From: Gemmatimonadaceae bacterium
Lineage (GTDB): Bacteria; Gemmatimonadota; Gemmatimonadetes; Gemmatimonadales; Gemmatimonadaceae
Direction of reading: 5' to 3'
Length of the DNA stretch: 63,186 nucleotides
Assembly (NCBI GenBank): GCA_025929535.1
Contig: JAICLZ010000018.1
Span: 1-63,186 of the forward strand
Position numbers and translations under genes: made by a program. Each line of letters opens with the position of its first letter. Position 1 is the first letter of the stretch. Below are positions 53,754 to 61,081 of this stretch, in pieces. The notes beneath the pieces are model-generated. The model searched no databases and was not told the DNA's origin. It worked only from the letters and a program-made list of their open reading frames with translations.

Positions 53754-54200
53754 ATGGAAGTGATTCTCAAGCAGGCAATCGACAATCTCGGCCAGCCCGG
53801 CGACATCGTGATGGTGTCTCCCGGCTACGGCAGAAATTTCCTTCTCCCCCGCGGCCTCGCGTACGAAGCGACTGCGGGCAATCGCAAGCGCATCGAGCGC
53901 GAGAAGGCCCACCTGGAGGCGGCGGAAAACGAGCGCCGCGATCAGGCGCAGACGCTCGCCAACCGGCTCGAGCAGGTCTCGCTCACCTTCTCCGCGCGCG
54001 TCGGAGAAGAGGACAAGCTGTTCGGCTCGGTAACCTCCGCGGACATTGCGCAGCAGCTGCACGCGCAGGGTTTTCCGGAGATCGAGAAACGCCAGATCGA
54101 CCTTCACGAGCCGATCAAGGCGCTTGGCGTCTACAAGGTACCTGTTCGCCTCCACGCCGACGTGAAGCCCGAGATCCGGGTCTGGGTGATCAAGCAGTAA
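53754..54200 (+). CDS. rplI: 50S ribosomal protein bL9
   Basis: 148 residues. N-domain MEVILKQAIDNLGQPGDIVM and VSPGYGRNFLLPRGLAYEAT, the long connecting helix, and C-domain GEEDKLFGSVTSADIAQQL. Normal length. Binds 23S rRNA. Followed by a terminator that closes the ribosomal operon. Confidence 0.97.
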   Translation: MEVILKQAIDNLGQPGDIVMVSPGYGRNFLLPRGLAYEATAGNRKRIEREKAHLEAAENERRDQAQTLANRLEQVSLTFSARVGEEDKLFGSVTSADIAQQLHAQGFPEIEKRQIDLHEPIKALGVYKVPVRLHADVKPEIRVWVIKQ

Positions 54201-54229
54201 ACGCCCTGCACCCATTGCGCGTACTTCGA

Positions 54230-54255
54230 CGCCCGGCGGAAACTTCCGCCGGGCG
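54230..54255 (+). terminator. Terminator of the rpsF-rplI operon
   Basis: CGCCCGGCGG and CCGCCGGGCG form a 10-bp stem around AAACTT, followed by TTCGT, 29 bases after the rplI stop. Confidence 0.75.
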
Positions 54256-54269
54256 TTCGTGTAGTGGTG

Positions 54270-54318
54270 TTGGTACACCCCGGTTCCCCGCACATATTGC
54301 GCGCACAGTGCATGCACT
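54270..54318 (+). promoter_or_regulatory. rsfS promoter with adjacent palindrome
   Basis: TTGGTA (54270-54275), 17-base spacer, CATATT (54293-54298). A perfect 12-base palindrome AGTGCATGCACT (54307-54318) begins close to the predicted start and could be an operator site. Confidence 0.5.
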
Positions 54319-54357
54319 CCGTGCGTTTCCACCATAGACGAGAGGCACCTCCACCCC

Positions 54358-54720
54358 GTGTCGTCCTCACTCGCGCAAGTGCAGCGTGCAGCCGCTTTGT
54401 GTCTGGATCTCAAGGCCAACAACGTCGTGGTGCTCGACCTGGACCGGGTCTCGAATGCCACTGACTACTTCCTGATCGCGAGCGGTTCCTCCGACACACA
54501 CGTGCGCGCCATTGCCGAGCACGTGGTGGATGAGCTCAAGAAGGAAGGCGTCCGGCCGCACCACGTCGAGGGACTCGCCCAGGGGCGGTGGGTTCTTCTC
54601 GATTACGTCGATTTCGTCGTGCACGTCTTCCACCCCACGTTGCGCGACTTCTATCAGCTGGAACGCCTGTGGGGTGATGCACGACTCGTCGCCATCGACG
54701 CGGAGGAGGCCAGGGTATGA
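54358..54720 (+). CDS. rsfS: Ribosome silencing factor
   Basis: 120 residues from GTG at 54358. LDLKANNVVVLDLDRVSNAT, DYFLIASGSSDTHVRAIAEH and VLLDYVDFVVHVFHPTLRDF are the RsfS/Iojap signature. Binds uL14 and blocks subunit joining during starvation. The stop overlaps the next ATG (ATGA). Confidence 0.96.
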   Translation: MSSSLAQVQRAAALCLDLKANNVVVLDLDRVSNATDYFLIASGSSDTHVRAIAEHVVDELKKEGVRPHHVEGLAQGRWVLLDYVDFVVHVFHPTLRDFYQLERLWGDARLVAIDAEEARV

Positions 54721-57700
54721 GCTCACGCATGGTATGGCGCGCAGCGCTAGTCACGCTCATGGCGAGCGGAGTGTTCGCCTCGAGAGCGGCGAGTCAGGAG
54801 TACTTCGGCCAGAACCAGGTCCAGTACAAGGACTTCAACTGGCAGGTGATCGAGACCGAGCACTTCCTCATTCACTACTATCCGGACGAGCGCGTCGCCG
54901 CGATGCAGGGGGCGCGGATGGCCGAGCGCGACTACGCGCGGCTCTCGCGCATTCTCGGCCACGAGTTCCGCGAGAAGAAGCCCATTCTCTTCTTCGCATC
55001 GCGTGCCGACTTCGGGCAGAACAACGTCACGGGTGACCTGGGCGAGGGCACGGGCGGCGTGACGGAGCCGCTGCGCCACCGCATGCTCATGCCGTTCACC
55101 GGCGACTTCCGCGGACTCGAGCACGTGCTCACGCACGAGATGACGCACGAGTTCCAGTTCGACATCTTCGCGCGCGGACGCGCGGGCGGGGGAATCGCGC
55201 AGCTCTCGCAGGTGAATCCGCCGCTCTGGTTCATGGAGGGCATGGCCGAGTATCTCTCGATCGGCCCCGACTATGCGCGCTCGTCCACCGTCATGCGCGA
55301 CGCCGCGATCAACGGCGATCTGCCGACGATCGTGAAGATGACCGAGCAGCCGGACCGCTATGATCCCTATCGCTTCGGCCAGCCGCTGTGGGCGTACATC
55401 GCCGGGCGGTTCGGCGATGAGGTCATCGGCGCGATCATGGCCGATGTCCCGTCCATGGGCATCGAGCGCGCGTTCAAGCGCGAGACCGGCGAGTCGCTCG
55501 AGGATCTTGGCGACGAGTGGAAGGAAGCGATGCAGATCAAGTATCTGCCGCAGGTCGCGGTGCTCCAGCGCCCCCGCCACTTCGCCAAGCCGCTGCTCTC
55601 GCAGAAGCGCACCGGCGGCCAGGTCTTCCTCGCCCCTGCGCTCTCGCCCGACGGCAAGTACATCGCCTTTCTCTCCAATGGAAGCTTCCTCAAGGGACAG
55701 GTGTTCATCGACCTCTGGCTCGGTGATGCGAAAACGGGCAAGCGCATCACGCGGCTGGTGAAGAGCACGTTCGATCCCAACTATCAGGAGATCGGACTGC
55801 TGTATTCGCAGAGCTCATTCTCCCCGGACGGAAAGCTGCTCGCTTTCTCCGCACTCGGGGGCGGGCAGGAAAATCTCTACCTGCTCGACGTGAAGCGCCG
55901 GAAGCGCATCGCGAAATTCGAGCTGCCGCTCGATGGAATCGTCGGACCCAGCTGGTCGCCGGACGGCAAGCACCTGGTGTTCTCCGGGAACAAGGGCGGG
56001 ATCACCGATCTGTACATGGTGGATGCGGACGGGAAGAATCTCACCCAGCTCACGCACGACCTCTTCGCCGACATGCAGCCGCAGTGGTCGCCCGACGGAA
56101 AGATGATCGCGTTCGCCACCGACCAGGCTCCTGGCGCCGATGTCAAGAATCTGATCTTCCCCCACTGGCAGATCGCGCTCTACCACGTGGACGGCGGCAA
56201 CGTCGAGCTCATTCCGGGGCAGGAAGGACTCAACATCAACCCGATGTGGGCGCCGGACTCGAAGTCGATCGCGTTCGTGTCCGATCGCACGGGTGGGCAG
56301 AACATCTTCCTGTACGACATCGCGCAGAAGCAGCACTACCAGCTCACGAACGTCGTTGGCGGCGTGATCTCCGTAACGGAGTTCAGCCCGGTCATCACCT
56401 GGGCGCACGCGACCGACAAGATGGCGTTCACGTATCTGGAGAACGGCGAGTACACCGTCTGGACGATCGACAATCCGCGACTTCTCAAGCGGCAGCCGTT
56501 CAACGCGCAGACGACGCCGACTCTCGTGCAGCGCATCGACAGCATGGCCGCGGCTCGCGTGGCGCGACTGGATTCCGCCCCCGTGGACTCGCTCTCCTAT
56601 TCGTACTATCGGTCGGGAACCACCTTCAGGCCCTCGGGTGCGCTCGCCGACTCCGGCCCGCACGTGGAGCCAAAGCTCAGCGTTGCCGCGACGCTCGACA
56701 GCGGCGCGCTGCGACTGCCGGACACGACGCAGTTCAAGGAATACAAATACCACGTCCGATTCTCACCGGATTTCGTCGCGCGCCCAACGGTGGGCTATTC
56801 GCGCGACAACTTCGGGAACGGCGTGTTCGGGGGAACCGCGATCTCGCTGAGCGACATGGTGGGCAACAATCATCTCGCGTTCGCCCTGTCGATCAACGGC
56901 CGGCTCTCGGACGCCCAGGGGCTTGCGGCCTACACCAACCTCGCCCATCGCCTGCAGTACGCCGTGGGATACCAGCAGTCGCCGTTCTACTTCGGCGAGG
57001 GCTCGCAGTTCTTCGACAACGGCGACGGCACGCTCACGGAGCAGGATGTCATCGCGCGCTACCTCGATCGCGAGGCATTCGCGATCGGCATCTATCCGCT
57101 CAATCGCTTCACCCGGTTCGAGCTCGGACTCACGCTGGCCGATCTCGAGCGCTCGTTCCTGGTCTTCTCGCAGGTCGTCGATCAGGCCGGCTTCCCGCTC
57201 TCGGATGCGACGCAGAACGAGGTTGCGGGGAGCAGCAAGTACTACGTGGAGCCGAGCCTCTCCTACGTGTCCGACAATTCGCTGTTCGGGTACACGGGAC
57301 CGATCTACGGGCGGCGTTATCGCTTCGGGGTCACTCCCGCGCTCGGGCAGTTCCAGTGGCTCGGATTGCTGGGCGATTATCGGCGGTACGACGCGATTCT
57401 CTTCAGCTATCTCACCATCGCCACGCGACTCACGGCGAACCTGTCGTACGGCCGCGATGCCGACAGCCTGCAGAAATATCTTGGCTACAGCGACCTCATT
57501 CGCGGCTACGACGATCAGAGCTTCGCGATCACGAACGCGAACTGCCCTGCGAACGTCACCAACGCGCAGCGATGCAATCGGCTGCTCGGCAGCAAGGTGG
57601 TGTTCGGGAACATCGAGCTGCGCTTTCCGCTGATTCGAGGCGGCCTCGCGGGCGTGATCCCGCTGCCGCCGATCGAGGGCGCGTTCTTCTACGACGCGGG

Positions 57701-57908
57701 GACCACGTGGTTCAACGGGCAGAAGGTGGAGTTCAAGCGCAGCAGCCTGGACGATCCCGCGAACACGCGCTCGCTGTTGACGAGCTATGGCTTCGGGCTC
57801 CGGGTGAACCTCTTCAACTACGTGATCCTGCGATGGGACTACGCGATTCCGAAGGATTCTCCCGGACGACACGGATTCTGGCAATTCTCGTTGTATCCGA
57901 CGTTCTGA
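54717..57908 (+). CDS. Fusion: gluzincin-type metallopeptidase + TolB propeller + Omp85-like outer-membrane barrel
   Basis: 1063 residues. Signal peptide to about residue 26. Residues 40-270: peptidase-MA-like domain with zinc site THEMTHEFQFDI (HEMTH at 140-144) and WFMEGMAEYL (E174 or E178 as third ligand). Residues about 290-610: TolB/PD40 beta-propeller (ALSPDGKYIAFLSNGS, SFSPDGKLLAFSALGG, WSPDGKMIAFATDQA). Residues about 740-1063: beta-barrel with the Omp85 signature LIRGYDDQSF and a terminal aromatic (PTF). Such proteins lie in the outer membrane with the catalytic part in the periplasm. ATGA overlap with rsfS. The domains are seen directly; the combined function is unknown. Confidence 0.8.
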   Translation: MSSRMVWRAALVTLMASGVFASRAASQEYFGQNQVQYKDFNWQVIETEHFLIHYYPDERVAAMQGARMAERDYARLSRILGHEFREKKPILFFASRADFGQNNVTGDLGEGTGGVTEPLRHRMLMPFTGDFRGLEHVLTHEMTHEFQFDIFARGRAGGGIAQLSQVNPPLWFMEGMAEYLSIGPDYARSSTVMRDAAINGDLPTIVKMTEQPDRYDPYRFGQPLWAYIAGRFGDEVIGAIMADVPSMGIERAFKRETGESLEDLGDEWKEAMQIKYLPQVAVLQRPRHFAKPLLSQKRTGGQVFLAPALSPDGKYIAFLSNGSFLKGQVFIDLWLGDAKTGKRITRLVKSTFDPNYQEIGLLYSQSSFSPDGKLLAFSALGGGQENLYLLDVKRRKRIAKFELPLDGIVGPSWSPDGKHLVFSGNKGGITDLYMVDADGKNLTQLTHDLFADMQPQWSPDGKMIAFATDQAPGADVKNLIFPHWQIALYHVDGGNVELIPGQEGLNINPMWAPDSKSIAFVSDRTGGQNIFLYDIAQKQHYQLTNVVGGVISVTEFSPVITWAHATDKMAFTYLENGEYTVWTIDNPRLLKRQPFNAQTTPTLVQRIDSMAAARVARLDSAPVDSLSYSYYRSGTTFRPSGALADSGPHVEPKLSVAATLDSGALRLPDTTQFKEYKYHVRFSPDFVARPTVGYSRDNFGNGVFGGTAISLSDMVGNNHLAFALSINGRLSDAQGLAAYTNLAHRLQYAVGYQQSPFYFGEGSQFFDNGDGTLTEQDVIARYLDREAFAIGIYPLNRFTRFELGLTLADLERSFLVFSQVVDQAGFPLSDATQNEVAGSSKYYVEPSLSYVSDNSLFGYTGPIYGRRYRFGVTPALGQFQWLGLLGDYRRYDAILFSYLTIATRLTANLSYGRDADSLQKYLGYSDLIRGYDDQSFAITNANCPANVTNAQRCNRLLGSKVVFGNIELRFPLIRGGLAGVIPLPPIEGAFFYDAGTTWFNGQKVEFKRSSLDDPANTRSLLTSYGFGLRVNLFNYVILRWDYAIPKDSPGRHGFWQFSLYPTF

Positions 57909-57919
57909 TCGCGTAGTTT
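57891..57919 (+). promoter_or_regulatory. Leaderless promoter of the SPOR lipoprotein gene
   Basis: TTGTAT (57891-57896), 17-base spacer, TAGTTT (57914-57919), then exactly seven bases to the GTG at 57927. It lies inside the end of the fusion gene, so the SPOR/SPOR/SMC group can be transcribed separately. No ribosome binding site is visible. Confidence 0.6.
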
Positions 57920-57926
57920 CACCTTC

Positions 57927-59504
57927 GTGCGAACGTCGCCTCTGGCGCTGGCGCTCGTACTCGTTGCAGCGTGCCGTGGCGGGGAACGTCGTCCCCCCGC
58001 CAGGACCACGGAGAGCACCACGGTCAGCAGCGCCAGCGCGAACGGACCGGATCAACTCGTTCTTCGCTTTCCGCGGAGTGGTGGAGTCGCGCGCGCGTAT
58101 GCGTACCCGCGCGTGGACTCCGTCGTGTGGACCGCGTCGGAGAAAACGCCGGTGCTCGCGCGCCTGCTCGGCTTCGACGACGGCGCGGGCTCCGTTCTCG
58201 GCGAAGATGAAAAAGGCAGAGTCGTTCGCATCGACCGGCGTCGCGGCGACGTCACACGCGATCCCGCCACGAAGCTTTCCGACTTCGTCTCTGCGGACGG
58301 CTCCGCGGCGTACGGAATCGGCGCCGATGGCTCCGTCACCCGGCTGACGCCCGCGGGAAGCTGGACGTTCAAGCCTCCCGCCCCCGCACACGACGTGATT
58401 CCGCAGCCGGACGGCACGTTGCTGGTGCTCGCCAACCGCGGGCTCGGAACCATCGTCTGGCTGATTCACCCGCCCGACGATCGCGTGGCCGACAGCGTGC
58501 TCCTGCCGCGCGTGTCGAAAGCGATTCGCACGCCCGCGGGCGATCGCGTGTACTTCCCGGTCGATTCCGGACTGGTGGGCGTGCGCGGGCGCGACCTGCA
58601 GATCGTGCCGAGCATCAAGCTCCCCCGCAAGCCTCACGCGGTGGTGACCTCGCCCAGCGGCGACCGCATTTACGTCGCGGCAGATTCGAGCAAGGAACTG
58701 CTCGTCATCGACCGCTACACCGGCAACATCTCGTCGCGTGTCGCGCTTCCCTCGCCCGCGTTGTCGCTGCGCATGGATCCTACCGGGCGATACGTGCTCG
58801 CGCGCGCGTCCGCGGGCGACACGGCGTACGTGATCTCGGTGAGCACCGACCGCATGATCGGCGCGGTGCCCACGGTATGGCGCCCGGACCTGCCGGCCGT
58901 CGCGCCGAACGGCTGGCTCGCGCTCGTTCGGGGCAAGGATGTGGTGCTCGTGGACGCGGAGACGCTCGCGACCAGGCGCACGGTGACGGGCGGCGCCGCG
59001 GACGACTGGATGTTCATCACGTGGAACGGCTTTCGCCCGCGGGCCGCGAGCCTCGACCAACCCGTGACGTTCGAGTCGAGCGATTCGGTGCAGCGCGACA
59101 CGTCCGAAAATCCGTTCTCGGGAGCCACTCCTCATCCGGGTGACACGCTCGATGCCGACAGCGCGGCTCCAGCATCGCCTCCCTCCGCGCCGGGAGCGGC
59201 GCCGGCAGCCGCACCCGCGCATCCGGCGCCGAGTGGCTTGGCGCCGCGTGTGGCGAAAGACACCACGGCTCCAAAACAGGCAGGCTTCACCGTGCAATTC
59301 GCGGCGTTGCGCGCCCAGGATGCCGCGAACGATATTCTGCGCGAAGTTCACGTGACTGGAGCAACGCCGCGTCTGGTGACCACGACGCGCGATGGGGTGA
59401 CTATCTATCGGGTGGTGATCGGGCCATATCCAACACGTGAAGAGGCGGAGCGAATCGCCCGCACGTCCGGCAAGTCGTACTGGGTTTACGAAGGAGCACC
59501 CTGA
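57927..59504 (+). CDS. Lipoprotein with YVTN-type propeller and C-terminal SPOR domain
   Basis: 525 residues from GTG. Lipobox VAAC (Cys about 15). Residues about 45-385: seven-bladed YVTN/NHL-like propeller (PHAVVTSPSGDRIYVAADSS, ALSLRMDPTGRYVLARASAG). Pro/Ala linker, then SPOR domain from about 450 (GFTVQFAALRAQDAANDIL, YRVVIGPYPTREEAERIART). SPOR domains bind denuded septal peptidoglycan. Stop overlaps the next ATG (TGATG), suggesting coupled translation. Confidence 0.85.
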   Translation: MRTSPLALALVLVAACRGGERRPPARTTESTTVSSASANGPDQLVLRFPRSGGVARAYAYPRVDSVVWTASEKTPVLARLLGFDDGAGSVLGEDEKGRVVRIDRRRGDVTRDPATKLSDFVSADGSAAYGIGADGSVTRLTPAGSWTFKPPAPAHDVIPQPDGTLLVLANRGLGTIVWLIHPPDDRVADSVLLPRVSKAIRTPAGDRVYFPVDSGLVGVRGRDLQIVPSIKLPRKPHAVVTSPSGDRIYVAADSSKELLVIDRYTGNISSRVALPSPALSLRMDPTGRYVLARASAGDTAYVISVSTDRMIGAVPTVWRPDLPAVAPNGWLALVRGKDVVLVDAETLATRRTVTGGAADDWMFITWNGFRPRAASLDQPVTFESSDSVQRDTSENPFSGATPHPGDTLDADSAAPASPPSAPGAAPAAAPAHPAPSGLAPRVAKDTTAPKQAGFTVQFAALRAQDAANDILREVHVTGATPRLVTTTRDGVTIYRVVIGPYPTREEAERIARTSGKSYWVYEGAP

Positions 59505-61081
59505 TGTCGACGCCGTTCGGACCGGTTCTTTCGATGTGGGAAGCGGAAGGCAATCGTCACTCCTCCGCGTTCGACGCTTGCGCGGGCGCCGTCGTGATCG
59601 GCGAGAACCCGACGGTCGCGGCGGAAGTCGCGCTCGGCATCGCGCGCGTGCAGGCGCGCAGGCGCCGCGTGGCCGTTGCGGACACGGTGGGCGAGCTCGG
59701 GCCGCTCGAAGATCTCGTGCCAATGGATGCGCCGTACGGACTGGTCGACAGCTTCTTCTACGGCGTGTCGCTCAACAAGGTCGCGTACACGGTGGACCCG
59801 GCGCGCAATCTCATCATCTTCCCCAGCGGCGCCGTTCCCATCGATCACGAAGCGCTGCTCGGCAGCGATCGCTGGGTCAAGCTGCTCGAAGCCTTTCGCG
59901 CAGCCGACGGACTGCTGCTCATCGTCGCGCCGGCCGAGTCGAGCGCGCTGTCCGCACTCATACAGGTGATGGACGGCGTCGCGCTCGTCGGGAACGTGGC
60001 GGCGGCACCCGGCACTCGCGTGCTCGCGCATGCGCGACTGCCGGTCATCCCCGCGCGCCCTACACCGCAGTCGCTCTCGTCCGTCGCGCTCGCGCAGCCG
60101 AGCTCGGGGCCCTTTCCGTCGCCACCCGCGTACCCACCCCCGTCGCAAGAGCCGCCGCGGCAACGCTTCGACGATGCGCCCGGCGCTGCCGTGAGCGTGG
60201 ATGAGCACGACGAAGCGCACGAAGAGGCCGCAGCCGCTGCGCACGCCGACGTGGAAGGCGAAACGCACAGTGTCAGCGAAGAGGGACCCGCGCTCGTTCC
60301 ACCGTGGGCACGCGATGGCGATGTGGCCGAGCACACGCTCGCACCCATCGATAGCGCGAAGACGTTCACCTTCTGGGCTGCCATCGTGGCCGGCGCATTC
60401 GTGGCGGCCGCGCTGCTCACGTGGATCACGACGTCGATGATGGCGCGCAACGCGGGCGCAGACGCGTACGCCGCGAAGCCGGACACGCTGCACGGCTCGG
60501 CGCGGGTCATCGCTGCGCCGGCGCCCACCGCGGTCACGCCGCGTCTGGACACCACGGCCAGCCCCGCGGTTGCCACCGCTTCCGCTGCGGCCGCGGCCAC
60601 CATCCCTTCACCGTTCTCCGTGGTGCTCGCCGACATCCCAAGCGCGACGGGCGCCAACGGAGAAATCGATCAGGCAGCTGCCCGCGAGTTCCCTGCCGTG
60701 ACGTACGCGCCCTATCGCCGCCCCAGCGGCACCATGTCGTACGTGGTGATCTCCGGCGCATTTCCGGATTCATTGAGCGCCGATTCCCTGCTCCGCCAGG
60801 TCCGCGCGAAGAAATATCGGACCGCTGCCGCCGCGCACATCGTGCGGCTCCCCTACGCAGTGCTCGTGCAGAAGGGCATCGCGCAGGACCAGGCGCCGAT
60901 GTTCGTGCGCGCGTACCTCTCGAAGGGGCTGCCCGTGTACGCACTCGTGCAGGCTGACGGCACGGCCAGCCTCTGGGCCGGTGCCTTCCGGACAGCCGAG
61001 CAGGCACAGCCACTCGTCACTAGCTTTCGCTCGAACGGAGACAAGCCCACCGTGTCGATTCGTACCGGGAGATCCTTCTAG
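59504..61081 (+). CDS. Inner-membrane SPOR-domain protein with degenerate ATPase-like N-terminus
   Basis: 525 residues. About 1-185: fold resembling MinD/BY-kinase ATPases (VVIGENPTVAAEVALGIARV, NLIIFPSGAVPIDHEALLGS, DGLLLIVAPAESSALSALIQ), but the P-loop GKT is absent (GENPTVAAE). Pro-rich then acidic linker, one transmembrane helix at about 288-310, and a C-terminal SPOR-like module from about 400 (SYVVISGAFPDSLSADSLLR, ASLWAGAFRTAEQAQPLV). Cytoplasmic N-terminus and periplasmic SPOR make it a possible link between cytosol and septum. Its stop overlaps the smc start (TAGTG). Confidence 0.75.
   Translation: MSTPFGPVLSMWEAEGNRHSSAFDACAGAVVIGENPTVAAEVALGIARVQARRRRVAVADTVGELGPLEDLVPMDAPYGLVDSFFYGVSLNKVAYTVDPARNLIIFPSGAVPIDHEALLGSDRWVKLLEAFRAADGLLLIVAPAESSALSALIQVMDGVALVGNVAAAPGTRVLAHARLPVIPARPTPQSLSSVALAQPSSGPFPSPPAYPPPSQEPPRQRFDDAPGAAVSVDEHDEAHEEAAAAAHADVEGETHSVSEEGPALVPPWARDGDVAEHTLAPIDSAKTFTFWAAIVAGAFVAAALLTWITTSMMARNAGADAYAAKPDTLHGSARVIAAPAPTAVTPRLDTTASPAVATASAAAAATIPSPFSVVLADIPSATGANGEIDQAAAREFPAVTYAPYRRPSGTMSYVVISGAFPDSLSADSLLRQVRAKKYRTAAAAHIVRLPYAVLVQKGIAQDQAPMFVRAYLSKGLPVYALVQADGTASLWAGAFRTAEQAQPLVTSFRSNGDKPTVSIRTGRSF

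Noticed and set aside
56763..59723. Very long minus-strand ORF across the barrel and SPOR genes
   Set aside because: Spans two genes of opposite strand with Arg-rich sequence; shadow.
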